From contig NZ_CP022990.1 of assembly GCF_002278075.1 (NCBI RefSeq), forward strand, positions 2,928,212 to 2,992,211: a stretch of DNA of 64,000 nt, in the 5' to 3' direction. Position 1 is the first letter of the stretch. Each line of letters starts with the position of its first letter. Made by a program: the position numbers and the translations under genes. Source of the stretch: Paraburkholderia aromaticivorans. Its GTDB lineage: Bacteria > Pseudomonadota > Gammaproteobacteria > Burkholderiales > Burkholderiaceae. The notes beneath the pieces were generated by a model. It did not search any database. It had not been told where the DNA came from and saw only the letters and a list, made by a program, of their open reading frames with translations. Positions 25,927 through 34,703 of this stretch are shown piece after piece.

Positions 25927-26829
25927 TCAGGCAGGCGAATCGTGCGCCTTCAAAAAATCGACGAACGCGCGCAACGGCGCGGGCAAATGGCGACGGCCCG
26001 GATAGTAAAGAAACGGTCCCGGGAAACGCTGCCACCACGGTTCCAGAATCGGCTCCAACGCGCCGCTGTCCAGATGTGGGCGAAGCATGTCTTCGAAAAG
26101 ATGAATGACGCCCACGCCGGCGACGGCCGCGCTGATGGCGAGGTCGATCGCCGCGCCGGGGCGCACCAGCAGCGGCCCCGATGGATTTAACTGCAGCACT
26201 TCGCCATCGCGCTCGAAATACCAGATCGGCATGGCGCCCCCCGCGAACTGGCCGCGCAGGCACGCATGCGAAAGCAGCTCGCCCGGATGGTCCGGACGCC
26301 CATGCGCGTCGAGATAGCCCGGCGCCGCGGCGGTGGCGAAGCGTTGCACGCGCGGCCCGATCGGAATCGCGATCATGTCCTGTTCGAGTCGCTCGTCATA
26401 GCGAATACCCGCATCGCAGCCGATGGACAGCACGTCGACGAACCCGTCTTCGACCACGACCTCGACGCGTATGTCGGGATAGGCCTTCAGGAACGCCGCG
26501 ACGAGGCCCGGCAAAACGATCCGCGCGGCGCTGGCCGGCACGTTCAGTTTGAGCGTGCCGGCCGGCTTGTCCCTGAATACGTTCAGCACGTCCAGCGCCG
26601 CTTCCATCTCGCTGAAGAGCGGCGTGAGCTTCTCGATGAGGCGCAATCCGGCTTCAGTCGGCGCCACACTGCGCGTGGTGCGGTTGAGCAGCCGCAGACC
26701 AAGCTTTGCTTCGAGGCGGCGCACGGCGATGCTCAAGCTCGACGCCGAGACGTTGCCCACCCGCGCCGCGTCCCGAAAGCCGCCTGCGCGGGCAACCGAG
26801 ACGAATGCGGCCAGATCGTTCAATTCCAT
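25927..26829 (-). CDS. LysR-family regulator, divergent from pdxI-like gene
   Basis: 300 residues. HTH MELNDLAAFVSVARAGGFRDAARVGNVSASSLSIAVRRLEAKLG, then an effector domain with KPAGTLKLNVPASAARIVLPGLVAAFL, typical of the DsdC/TrpI-like large CrgA group. Divergent from the aldo/keto reductase gene with a 104-base spacer, so likely its regulator. The AT-rich spacer (GTTCACATTTTTAAACAACC) probably holds the site. Confidence 0.9.
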   Translation of the reverse strand: MELNDLAAFVSVARAGGFRDAARVGNVSASSLSIAVRRLEAKLGLRLLNRTTRSVAPTEAGLRLIEKLTPLFSEMEAALDVLNVFRDKPAGTLKLNVPASAARIVLPGLVAAFLKAYPDIRVEVVVEDGFVDVLSIGCDAGIRYDERLEQDMIAIPIGPRVQRFATAAAPGYLDAHGRPDHPGELLSHACLRGQFAGGAMPIWYFERDGEVLQLNPSGPLLVRPGAAIDLAISAAVAGVGVIHLFEDMLRPHLDSGALEPILEPWWQRFPGPFLYYPGRRHLPAPLRAFVDFLKAHDSPA

Positions 26830-26933
26830 GGCGATTGTTCACATTTTTAAACAACCCGTACACGTTAGACGGCTTTATTAAACAACGCAACCGCGCCCAT
26901 ACTTTCGCTCATCCAATCACCGAGGCGCGCACC

Positions 26934-27815
26934 ATGACCCTTCCCACCATCACGGACACTTTCCCGCTGGCCGGCCGCCCCGTGCGCCGCATGGGCTACG
27001 GCGCCATGCAACTGGCCGGACCCGGCGTATTCGGGCCGCCGAAAGATCGCAAGGAGGCGATCGCGGTGCTGCGCGAAGCCGTGGCGTCGGGCGTCAACCA
27101 TATCGACACGAGCGACTTCTACGGGCCGCACGTGACCAACCAGCTGATTCGCGAAGCGCTGCATCCGTACCCCGGCGACCTCGTGATCGTCACCAAGGTC
27201 GGCGCGTTGCGCGGCAGCGACGGCGCGTGGCTGCCGGCGCTCGAACCGGAAGATATCGAGCGTGGCGTGCACGACAATCTGCGTCATCTCGGTCTCGACG
27301 TGCTCGAGGTCGTCAATATGCGGATGATGGGCGACGTGCACGTTCCCGCCGAAGGTTCGCTTGAAAAGCAGGTGACGGCCCTTGCCGAACTGCAACGCCG
27401 CGGGCTCGTTCGCCACATCGGTTTGAGCAACGTGACCGCGACGCAGATAGCGCAGGCGCGGCGCATTGCGGAAATCGTCTGCGTGCAGAACCACTACAAC
27501 CTCGTTCATCGGGCGGATGACACGCTGATCGACGACCTCGCGCAGAAGGACATCGCGTATGTGCCGTTCTTCCCGCTCGGCGGTTTCACGCCGATCCAGT
27601 CGTCGGCGCTTTCGGACATCGCGCGAACACTTGGCGCGACGCCGATGCAGGTGGCGCTCGCGTGGCTACTGCATCGGTCGCCTAACCTTCTGTTGATTCC
27701 GGGCACGTCGTCATTGGGGCATCTGCGGGAAAATCTGCAGGCGTCGCAGTTGAGCTTGACCGACGAGGTGTGCGCTCAGCTGGACAGGATCGGCGGCGTT
27801 AGCGGCAAGGCGTGA
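26934..27815 (+). CDS. pdxI: PdxI-like pyridoxal reductase (aldo/keto reductase)
   Basis: 293 residues from MTLPTITDTFPLAGRPVRRMGYGAMQLAGPGVFGPPKDR; the frame upstream overlaps the LysR gene and is rejected. The whole sequence resembles E. coli YdbC/PdxI as I recall it, including HIDTSDFYGPHVTNQ, YVPFFPLGGFTP and LLLIPGTSSLGHL. Catalytic D58, Y63 and K88 are present, while the usual AKR histidine position reads N128 (VVNMRMMGD), as in PdxI. It would reduce pyridoxal to pyridoxine with NADPH; the substrate is inferred by homology. Confidence 0.85.
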   Translation: MTLPTITDTFPLAGRPVRRMGYGAMQLAGPGVFGPPKDRKEAIAVLREAVASGVNHIDTSDFYGPHVTNQLIREALHPYPGDLVIVTKVGALRGSDGAWLPALEPEDIERGVHDNLRHLGLDVLEVVNMRMMGDVHVPAEGSLEKQVTALAELQRRGLVRHIGLSNVTATQIAQARRIAEIVCVQNHYNLVHRADDTLIDDLAQKDIAYVPFFPLGGFTPIQSSALSDIARTLGATPMQVALAWLLHRSPNLLLIPGTSSLGHLRENLQASQLSLTDEVCAQLDRIGGVSGKA

Positions 27816-27863
27816 TCGCAATACGTGAGGGCTGGCGGGCAGTCTCCCTACGCGAAGCCGGCC

Positions 27864-28757
27864 TCACGCCGAACTTGCGATGTACTCTCGCAGCCATTGG
27901 TGCGCGGGATCGCGGTGCGAGCGCTCGTGCCAGAGCATTGCCATCTCGTAGCCCGGCACATCCACGGGCGGCTCGACCATCCGCAGCGCGCTGTTGGCGC
28001 GGGCGAGCCGCGCGGGCAGCATCCCCACCAGGTCGGTATTCTCCAGTACCGACGACATGAACAGAAAGTGCGGCACGGACAGCACGACTCTGCGTGTCAG
28101 GCCGGCCTTCGCGAGCACTTCGTCCGTCACGCCGGTAAAGCCGCCGCCGTCCGGCGACACGATCACATGTTCGAGCTTGCAGAACTGCGCGAGCGTCGGC
28201 CGGCGCTTCAGGCGTGGGTGACCGGCGCGGCCGGCCAGAACGTAGCGCTCGGCGAACAACAAACGGCGGCGCAACCCTTCGGGCGCGCCTTCGCTCGTAT
28301 GAAATGCCAGATCGATCTCTCCCTGTTCCGCCTGCCGCGCAATGCGGGGCGGCGCCGCTTCGACGATGGAGAGACGCGCACCCGGCGCCGCTGCGCGCAA
28401 GCCGGCCAAAGCGGGGAGGATGATCGTCGATTCGACGTAGTCGCTCGCGGCAATGCGCCACGTGTGATTCGCTTCGGCGGGATTGAACGGACGGGCTGGC
28501 GCCACGGCGCGCTCGAGCGCTTCGAGTGCTTCGCGCAAGGGTTCGCGCAACGCCTCGGCCCGGGCGGTAGGACGCATGCCGCGAGGTCCGGGCAGCAGCA
28601 ACGGGTCGCCCAGCACATCCCGCAGTTTGGCCAGATGCACGCTGACGGAGGGTTGCGAAAGGTTTAGCCGTTGCGCTGCGCGAGTCACGTTGTGCTCCGA
28701 CAGCAGCACGTCGAGCGTGATCAGCAGGTTGAGGTCCAGCCCTCGAAGATTATTCAT
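27864..28757 (-). CDS. LysR-family regulator, divergent from the quinone reductase gene
   Basis: 297 residues from MNNLRGLDLNLLITLDVLLSEHNVTRAAQRLNLSQPSVSVHLAKLRDVLGD, a NodD/LinR-type LysR N-terminus. An ATG five codons upstream lies inside the operator palindrome, so the shorter start is preferred. The effector domain follows from about 90. It probably controls the divergent NAD(P)H oxidoreductase. Confidence 0.9.
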   Translation of the reverse strand: MNNLRGLDLNLLITLDVLLSEHNVTRAAQRLNLSQPSVSVHLAKLRDVLGDPLLLPGPRGMRPTARAEALREPLREALEALERAVAPARPFNPAEANHTWRIAASDYVESTIILPALAGLRAAAPGARLSIVEAAPPRIARQAEQGEIDLAFHTSEGAPEGLRRRLLFAERYVLAGRAGHPRLKRRPTLAQFCKLEHVIVSPDGGGFTGVTDEVLAKAGLTRRVVLSVPHFLFMSSVLENTDLVGMLPARLARANSALRMVEPPVDVPGYEMAMLWHERSHRDPAHQWLREYIASSA

Positions 28758-28770
28758 GGCTATACCTGAC

Positions 28771-28794
28771 ATATTGGGAATTCATTTCCAATAT
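28771..28794. promoter_or_regulatory. 24-bp near-perfect palindrome, probable LysR operator
   Basis: Arms ATATTGGGAA and TTTCCAATAT with a 4-base centre, one mismatched pair. The inner ATTGG/CCAAT arms have LysR T-N11-A-type spacing. It lies 13 bases upstream of the LysR start and 49 bases upstream of the reductase start. Confidence 0.75.
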
Positions 28795-28843
28795 ACCGGA
28801 GCAAAGTCTATCTTGGGTTTCTTTAAGCCATGAAGGCCTCGTC

Positions 28844-29626
28844 ATGAACGTTCTTCTTGTTTACGCGCACCCGGAACCCAAATCGTTGAACGGATCTCTC
28901 AAGGAGTTTGCGGTCAAACGTCTCGAAGATGCAGGGCACACCGTTCAGGTGTCCGACCTGTACGCGATGAAATGGAAAGCGTCGCTCGATGCTGACGACA
29001 GCCTGGCGAAAGAACGCGGCGAGCGGTTTGATCCGTCCCGTGACTCGAAGCATGCATTCGAGAATGGACTGCAGAGCAAAGACATCGAGGTCGAGCAGGA
29101 AAAACTCGTGTGGGCGGATGCCGTCATCCTGCAGTTTCCGCTCTGGTGGTTCACCATGCCGGCCATTCTCAAAGGCTGGGTCGAGCGCGTGTATGCCTAT
29201 GGCTTTGCATACGGCGTCGGAGAGCATTCCGATGTGCGGTGGGGCGAACGCTACGGCGAGGGCAAGCTCGCCGGAAAGCGGGCGATGCTGGTGGTCACGA
29301 CGGGCGGGTGGGAATCGCACTACAGCCCGCGAGGCATCAATGGTCCGATGGACGACGTGCTGTTTCCGATTCAGCACGGCATGCTGTATTACCCCGGCTT
29401 CGACGTGCTGCCGCCCTTTGTGATCTACCGGACGAGCCGCATCGACGAAACGAATTATCCCGCCGTGCGGGACGCGCTCGGACAGCGTCTGGACGATCTT
29501 TGGAAAGCTGCGCCGATTCCGTTCCGCGCTCAGAACGGCGGCGCATACACGATTCCGGATCTGACGTTGCGGGCCGATATTGCGCCCGGCACGGTAGGCT
29601 TCGGGGCGCACCTCGAGCAGGATTAG
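28844..29626 (+). CDS. NAD(P)H:quinone oxidoreductase / flavodoxin-fold reductase
   Basis: 260 residues with the NQO1/KefF family pattern: MNVLLVYAHPEPKSLNGSLKEFA for the FMN phosphate loop, FPLWWFTMPAILKGWVERVYAYGFAYG in the centre and TTGGWESHYSPRGINGP. Likely cytoplasmic and FMN- or FAD-dependent, reducing quinones or azo/nitro compounds by two electrons. Regulated by the divergent LysR gene by inference from the shared operator. Substrate unknown. Confidence 0.88.
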   Translation: MNVLLVYAHPEPKSLNGSLKEFAVKRLEDAGHTVQVSDLYAMKWKASLDADDSLAKERGERFDPSRDSKHAFENGLQSKDIEVEQEKLVWADAVILQFPLWWFTMPAILKGWVERVYAYGFAYGVGEHSDVRWGERYGEGKLAGKRAMLVVTTGGWESHYSPRGINGPMDDVLFPIQHGMLYYPGFDVLPPFVIYRTSRIDETNYPAVRDALGQRLDDLWKAAPIPFRAQNGGAYTIPDLTLRADIAPGTVGFGAHLEQD

Positions 29627-29855
29627 GACGCGTACGCGGCAGCGCTCCATCTTCATCTTCATGCAGACGAAGCGCGAGACGCCGCGCGTCGGTTGCGCGG
29701 CATCCATCGCCATCCCGGGGTCACCCAAGCTGACGGGATCGTATGCTTCGCTGAAATTTGGTTGTAAGTCGTCGTTGCTAGAGTCGTCGAAAGAATCTTG
29801 CCCTATATGCCGGGCAGTGTTCTTCGGACACCTAGATAGGGAAGAGCGACAAACC

Positions 29856-30707
29856 ATGAACCAAACTCGTGCGTTCTGGCTCATTCTGACGCTGCTATTT
29901 ACGACGCATGCCTGGGCATTTCAGTCCCGGGTCGTCGCCATCCCGAGCGTCGCCATGCATAAGTCGCTCGCAGCGACAGTCGTGCTACCCGACCAATATG
30001 CGCGCGGCAAGGGGGCTGACCGCTTTCCGGTCGTCTATCTGTTGCACGGCTCGGGTGGCGACTACACGGACTGGACCTCGAACTCGCAGATCGGCAAGCT
30101 GGCCGACCGCTATCACGTGATACTGGTGATGCCCGACGGCGGCCACGAAAGCTGGTACATCGACAGTCCGGTCGATCCGCGCAGCCGTTACGAAACCTAT
30201 GTGGGAACGGAGGTGGTTACCTACGTCGACGCGCATTTCCGCACGATCGCGAAGCGCGAGGCGCGTGCCATTACGGGCCTGAGCATGGGCGGATTCGGCG
30301 CCTTGCATATTGCGCTGGACCGCCCGGACGAATTCGGCGCGGCGGGCAGTATCAGCGGCGCGGTGGATCCGCGAGGCTGTGAGAATGAGCCCGGCATCGA
30401 CCGGGTGTTCGGCGATCCGGCGCGGCACGCCGACTTCTGGGACAACGAGGCGATCGTCGAGAATGCGCGCAGTCTCGGCAACGCGCATATCGCGCTCACG
30501 ATCGATTGCGGAGTGAACGATTCGCTGGTGCAGTCGAACCGAACGCTGCACGAGCGTCTGGTCGAACTCGGCGTGCCGCACGATTATGCGGAGCGGCCCG
30601 GCGGCCACACGTGGAAGTACTGGGCCAACGCGGTGCAGTATCAGGTACTGTTTTTCGCCGGCGCGTTCAAGCGCAACGGGAGCAGCGCGGCAAGCGCCGC
30701 GGCCTGA
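29856..30707 (+). CDS. Exported alpha/beta-hydrolase, esterase D-type
   Basis: 283 residues from MNQTRAFWLILTLLFTTHAWA, a signal peptide of about 21 residues, preceded by AGGGAAGAG. An upstream in-frame ATG at 29661 is rejected because it would bury the signal. PVVYLLHGSGGDYTDW, the nucleophile elbow GLSMGGFGAL (S143), and a C-terminal GGHTWKYW (catalytic His) match the putative esterase/tributyrin esterase family. Acts in the periplasm or outside; substrate unknown. Stands alone between unrelated genes. Confidence 0.88.
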   Translation: MNQTRAFWLILTLLFTTHAWAFQSRVVAIPSVAMHKSLAATVVLPDQYARGKGADRFPVVYLLHGSGGDYTDWTSNSQIGKLADRYHVILVMPDGGHESWYIDSPVDPRSRYETYVGTEVVTYVDAHFRTIAKREARAITGLSMGGFGALHIALDRPDEFGAAGSISGAVDPRGCENEPGIDRVFGDPARHADFWDNEAIVENARSLGNAHIALTIDCGVNDSLVQSNRTLHERLVELGVPHDYAERPGGHTWKYWANAVQYQVLFFAGAFKRNGSSAASAAA

Positions 30708-30764
30708 CACCGCGCCGCGCTTCAGGGCGCGCCGTGGGGCGGGTTCAAAACGCCCGCCGATCCG

Positions 30765-32057
30765 TCAATCGATGCCGTGAAATACCGCGTCGTCCGGACC
30801 GAGATAGGCCGGCGGGCGCCACGCCGCATCGCGCATGGAATGCTGGACCAGTTTTTCGACGCCCAGCAGCACCGCGAAAATCGCCATCCGCACCGGAATG
30901 CCGTTGTCCGTTTGCCGGAAAATCGCCAGCCGCGAATCGTGATTCAGGTCCACGCTGAGATCGTTCGCGCCCGGCCGGCTGTCGCGCGGCAGCGGGTGCA
31001 TGATCAGCGTATCGGCGCCGCACACGCTGTCCACCAGCGCCTGATTGATCTGGAAATCCGGCGTGTAGCCTTCGAACGATTCGTCGGTGAAGCGCTCTTT
31101 CTGGATGCGCGTGGCATACACCACGTCGGCGCCGCGCAGGCCGGCGGACAGATCGTGAGTCTGCTCGATCACGTGGTCGTTGCGCGAAATCTGCTCGATG
31201 ATGTAGCTCGGCATTTCGAGCGTGGGCGGCGAGATCAGCGTGAACTTGATGCCGCGGTACAGCGCCAGCAGTTTGACCAGCGAGTGCACGGTGCGCCCGT
31301 ATTTCAGGTCGCCGACCAGCGCGATATGGGCGCCGTCGACGATCTTGCCCAGGCGCGAGAATTCACGCTGGATGGTGTACAGGTCGAGCAGCGCCTGGCT
31401 CGGGTGTTCGCCCGGGCCGTCGCCGCCGTTGATCACCGGTACATTGGTCGCGCGCGCGAATTCGGCCACCGAGCCTTGCTCGGGATGGCGGATCACCAGC
31501 GCATCCACATAGCCGCTCATCACGCGGCTGGTGTCGTAGATCGATTCGCCCTTGGCCATCGACGAAAACGTGAAGCCGGTGGTGTCGCAGACCGAGCCGC
31601 CTAGCCGGCAGAACGCCGAACCGAAGCTCACGCGCGTACGCGTGCTGGCCTCGAAGAACAGATTGCCGAGCACCGCGCCTTCCAGCACCCGGGAGATTTT
31701 GCGGCGCCGGGCGATCGGCTGCATGATGTCGGCCACGCGAAAGAGCGCTTCCACCGAGTCGCGCGAGAACTGATCCACCGACAGCAACTGCGGCTTGCCC
31801 TCGAAAAGCATCTGGCTCGCGAGCGATTGCGAGTCTACGCTTTGCGTATACTTTTCGCCGGGCTCGCCGTGCACCACGATTTCCGACACGAAACGCTCGA
31901 CGATTTCCGGCATGGCCCGCGATTCCTGCGAGTCGTCCGGCAGGAGCCAGGTGTCGAGCGCCCGGCGCGACACGCCGATGCGGCTTGCGAACGTGTCGCG
32001 CGTCATGTTCAGGCGACGCATGGCATCGCGTAGGAAGGCTTGTTGCGGGACGCTCAT
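30765..32057 (-). CDS. pyrB: Aspartate carbamoyltransferase with N-terminal helix-turn-helix extension
   Basis: 430 residues from MSVPQQAFLRDAMRRLNMTRD, preceded by AGGTG; the longer frame to 32324 runs through the promoter. E. coli PyrB has 311 residues. Residues 1-60 form an XRE-like HTH (FASRIGVSRRALDTWLLPDD). The rest keeps the ATCase site: STRTR at 138-142, K169, R190, H218 and Q221 in HPSQALLDLYT, R255, TRIQKERF and HPLPRDSRPGANDLS. It would make carbamoyl-aspartate for pyrimidine synthesis. No other pyr gene is near. The HTH suggests self-regulation. Confidence 0.9.
   Translation of the reverse strand: MSVPQQAFLRDAMRRLNMTRDTFASRIGVSRRALDTWLLPDDSQESRAMPEIVERFVSEIVVHGEPGEKYTQSVDSQSLASQMLFEGKPQLLSVDQFSRDSVEALFRVADIMQPIARRRKISRVLEGAVLGNLFFEASTRTRVSFGSAFCRLGGSVCDTTGFTFSSMAKGESIYDTSRVMSGYVDALVIRHPEQGSVAEFARATNVPVINGGDGPGEHPSQALLDLYTIQREFSRLGKIVDGAHIALVGDLKYGRTVHSLVKLLALYRGIKFTLISPPTLEMPSYIIEQISRNDHVIEQTHDLSAGLRGADVVYATRIQKERFTDESFEGYTPDFQINQALVDSVCGADTLIMHPLPRDSRPGANDLSVDLNHDSRLAIFRQTDNGIPVRMAIFAVLLGVEKLVQHSMRDAAWRPPAYLGPDDAVFHGID
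31836..31848. promoter_or_regulatory. Intragenic copy of the TACGC-N3-GCGTA palindrome inside pyrB
   Basis: TACGC-TTT-GCGTA within codons of about residues 70-74. On the minus strand its surroundings (TATACGCAAAGCGTA) nearly repeat the promoter copy at 32092-32104 (TATACGCAACGCGTA). The two centres are 256 bases apart. Candidate auxiliary operator for looping. Confidence 0.5.
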
Positions 32058-32091
32058 GGGGCACCTGTCGGAAAAGGAAAGTCGGCGAATG

Positions 32092-32131
32092 TACGCGTTG
32101 CGTATATTAGTTTTCCTGCGGCAGAAGTCAA
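32092..32131 (-). promoter_or_regulatory. Promoter and overlapping TACGC-N3-GCGTA operator of the HTH-ATCase gene
   Basis: On the minus strand: -35 TTGACT (complement of 32126-32131), a 16-base spacer, -10 TAATAT (complement of 32104-32109). The perfect dyad TACGC-GTT-GCGTA (32092-32104) abuts the -10 and covers the likely start, a repression-type position 35 bases before the ATG. Confidence 0.6.
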
Positions 32132-32438
32132 GCAATTTCGCGATGGACTTTGCCACGCCGCGCCGGTGGCGGTTACACTGCGTCTCATGCATTCCGGCCC
32201 AACCTCCCGACTCCGCCCGTCGACCTTCGCACGTCTTGCCCTGGTGAGCGTCGCAGCCGCACGCGCGTGTGACTCGAACGTCGGCGCCAAAGCCAAAAAA
32301 CAGCCGCTCATCTGACCGGAGCACGCTGTTCCGTCAGATGCGACGGAACAGCCGGTCAACGCCCGCCTGGGCACTTTCCTGTCTTTCCTCCCTCGCACCG
32401 CCTGACGGAATCGATACGGTCGTCATCGAGGTAAAGAC

Positions 32439-33362
32439 ATGTCTATTTTTTCGGGTATCTGGGTTCCGCTCATCACACCGTTCGCCGACGGCGCCGTCGA
32501 TCACGCCGCCTTGCGCGCGCTGGTGCGCCGCTATGCCGGCGCGGGCATTGCCGGGCTGGTCGCGCTCGGCACGACCGGCGAGCCGGCGGCGCTCGATCCC
32601 GCCGAGCAGGACGCCGTGCTGGCGACGATTCTCGACGAAGCGCGGGCCGAGGCCCGCCACGCGCATGATGCGCGGGCCTTGCCGGTGCTGGTCGGCGTGT
32701 CGGGCAATCACACGGCGAGCATGCGCGAGCGTATCGCGCAACTGAACCCGTTGCCGATTGCCGGTGTGCTGATGGCCGCGCCGTACTACATCCGGCCTTC
32801 GCAAGCCGGCATCGTCGATCACTTCGCGGCGCTGGCGGACGCGAGCGCGAAGCCGGTCGTGCTGTACGACATTCCCTATCGAACCGGCGTGCGGCTGGAA
32901 CTCGACACGTTGCTCACGCTTGCCGCGCATCCGCGGATCCAGGCGGTGAAGGATTGCGCCGGTTCGCTCGACACCACGCTCGCGCTGATTCGCGATGGGC
33001 GCCTGCAGGTGCTCGCCGGCGAGGACATCAATATCTTCAGCACCTTGTGTCTGGGCGGCAGCGGGGCGGTCGCGGCGTCCGCGCACGTGCGACCCGAGCG
33101 CTTTGTCGCGCTGTATCGCGCGCTGGCGGCGGGGCGGCTCGACGAAGGACGGCGCATTTTTCACGCGCTGGCGCCGCTGATCCAGACGTTGTTCGCCGAA
33201 CCGAATCCGGCGCCGGTCAAGGCCTTGCTGGCCGCGCAAGGATTGATACGCGACGAGTTGCGCATGCCGATGACGCGCGCGAGCGGTGCGCTGCGTGAGC
33301 GGCTCGAAGCATGGGCTGACCAGGAGCGGAGCGATTCGAAGGAAGCCGAAGCATCGGTTTGA
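32439..33362 (+). CDS. dapA: DapA-family enzyme (4-hydroxy-tetrahydrodipicolinate synthase type)
   Basis: 307 residues, TIM barrel of the DHDPS/NAL family. GTTGEPAAL holds the two pyruvate-site threonines, LYDIPYRTGV the catalytic tyrosine and the DHDPS-specific arginine, and VKDCAGS the Schiff-base lysine. The arginine after the Tyr favours true DHDPS, which condenses pyruvate with aspartate semialdehyde in lysine and diaminopimelate synthesis. Good ribosome site GAGGTAAAG. Divergent from the ATCase gene; not in an operon with other lysine genes, so it may be a second copy. Confidence 0.88.
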   Translation: MSIFSGIWVPLITPFADGAVDHAALRALVRRYAGAGIAGLVALGTTGEPAALDPAEQDAVLATILDEARAEARHAHDARALPVLVGVSGNHTASMRERIAQLNPLPIAGVLMAAPYYIRPSQAGIVDHFAALADASAKPVVLYDIPYRTGVRLELDTLLTLAAHPRIQAVKDCAGSLDTTLALIRDGRLQVLAGEDINIFSTLCLGGSGAVAASAHVRPERFVALYRALAAGRLDEGRRIFHALAPLIQTLFAEPNPAPVKALLAAQGLIRDELRMPMTRASGALRERLEAWADQERSDSKEAEASV

Positions 33363-33527
33363 GTCAGACGCTGGTTGCGAGCGAAGGCGCATGCGGGCGA
33401 TGGCGCGGCGTGTTGATCACGGCACCCGCGCCGCGCCGTGAACGTGATCCGATGCATTCCCTGTATTTGAGATGATGCTTCGTCATGCCAGGGGATAATC
33501 GACGCCCTCTGTCCATTCTCGCGACCG

Positions 33528-34703
33528 GTGTACAGCCGGTTGATGCCGTATGCAGTCAGTCCCGTTGGCCGATCTTCCGTGGCGCTCGCCATTGCCCGGC
33601 ACGTGCCGCATGTATCGCACAGGTCGCACGTTCGGTGCGCCAAACGTGTTGCCCATATCGAACCCGCGCCGGGCAGCGTCCGAGCGAATGTGTTCGACGA
33701 GCTCGCCGCGCGCGGGGCGGCGTTAATGGCTTCCGTATTTAGCGCCGGTAGCCGGCTTGCCAGCGGATCGGTCGGCTTCGTCACGCGCCGCACCGCGTTG
33801 ACGCTGGCGTTGGGCGCGGCGGGCGGCGCGGCGGCGCTGGCGCTCGCCGCGGGCTTTGCGATCGGCACGCACTGGCCGGCGCATCGCGGGGCCGGCAATC
33901 CGGAGGCGGGTCGCATCGAGCACGACTATGCGATCGATCAACTCGGCAAGCTGAATGCGTCCGTGGCGCAGATCGAACCGCGCATCGCGCGATTGACCGC
34001 ACAGGTCGGCGACCTACGCGATTTCGAAGCGCGCCTGAACACGCCCCGGCCGGCGCCGCGCGCACCGGCTGTCCCCGCCATGCCGGCCGCGGCGTCCGAA
34101 GCCGACACCGCGGCCACCGACAGCGAAGGCGAGGGCGGCCCTTCGCTGCCGCCGCGTCGCTGTAGCGAACTCGCGCCGGCACTGAGCCGCCATGCCGATG
34201 TCGCACGCACCGGCCAGCAACTGGAGTGCATTGCCGCGACTCTGTCGGCGCTCGAGCAGCAGACCGCCGATCACGCGATCGCGTACGCCGCGTTTCCCGG
34301 CCGCATGCCCGCCGACGGCGCGCGCTTCGGCTCGCCATTCGGCAATCGCATCGATCCGTTCACGCATCGTTTGAGCTTTCATCCGGGTCTCGACCTGGTT
34401 GCCGGGACCGGCACGCCGATTCGGGCGGCGGCCGGCGGCCGCGTGGTTTTTGCCGGTGAGAAATCGGGTTATGGCAACGCGGTCGAAATCGATCACGGTA
34501 ACGGCCTCATGACGCGCTATGGCCACGCGTCGCGCATCGTCGTGCATGTCGGTGATCTGGTGCTGCCGCGTCAATATATTGCCGATGTCGGCTCGACCGG
34601 CCGCTCCACCGGGCCGCATCTGCACTTTGAAGTGCTCGTCAACGGCGCGCCGGTCAATCCGGTTGCCTACCTCGCCCTTTTCTTGCCCGCGTCCCATGGC
34701 TAA
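33528..34703 (+). CDS. M23 family membrane-anchored metallopeptidase
   Basis: 391 residues, though the start is uncertain; ATGs at 33543 and 33726 are alternatives. A membrane segment at about 90-113 (LTLALGAAGGAAALALAAGFAIG) is followed by a helical linker (130-170), an Ala/Pro-rich stretch and a C-terminal LytM domain. Zinc ligands H285 and D289 (FHPGLDL) and H364-L-H366 are present with H333 in RYGHAS, so it should be an active cell-wall endopeptidase in the periplasm. The next two genes suggest a bactofilin-associated wall-shaping module. Confidence 0.88.
   Translation: MYSRLMPYAVSPVGRSSVALAIARHVPHVSHRSHVRCAKRVAHIEPAPGSVRANVFDELAARGAALMASVFSAGSRLASGSVGFVTRRTALTLALGAAGGAAALALAAGFAIGTHWPAHRGAGNPEAGRIEHDYAIDQLGKLNASVAQIEPRIARLTAQVGDLRDFEARLNTPRPAPRAPAVPAMPAAASEADTAATDSEGEGGPSLPPRRCSELAPALSRHADVARTGQQLECIAATLSALEQQTADHAIAYAAFPGRMPADGARFGSPFGNRIDPFTHRLSFHPGLDLVAGTGTPIRAAAGGRVVFAGEKSGYGNAVEIDHGNGLMTRYGHASRIVVHVGDLVLPRQYIADVGSTGRSTGPHLHFEVLVNGAPVNPVAYLALFLPASHG

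Noticed and set aside
32040..32315. 91-codon plus-strand frame between pyrB and dapA
   Set aside because: Covers the pyrB promoter and start; no ribosome site or family.
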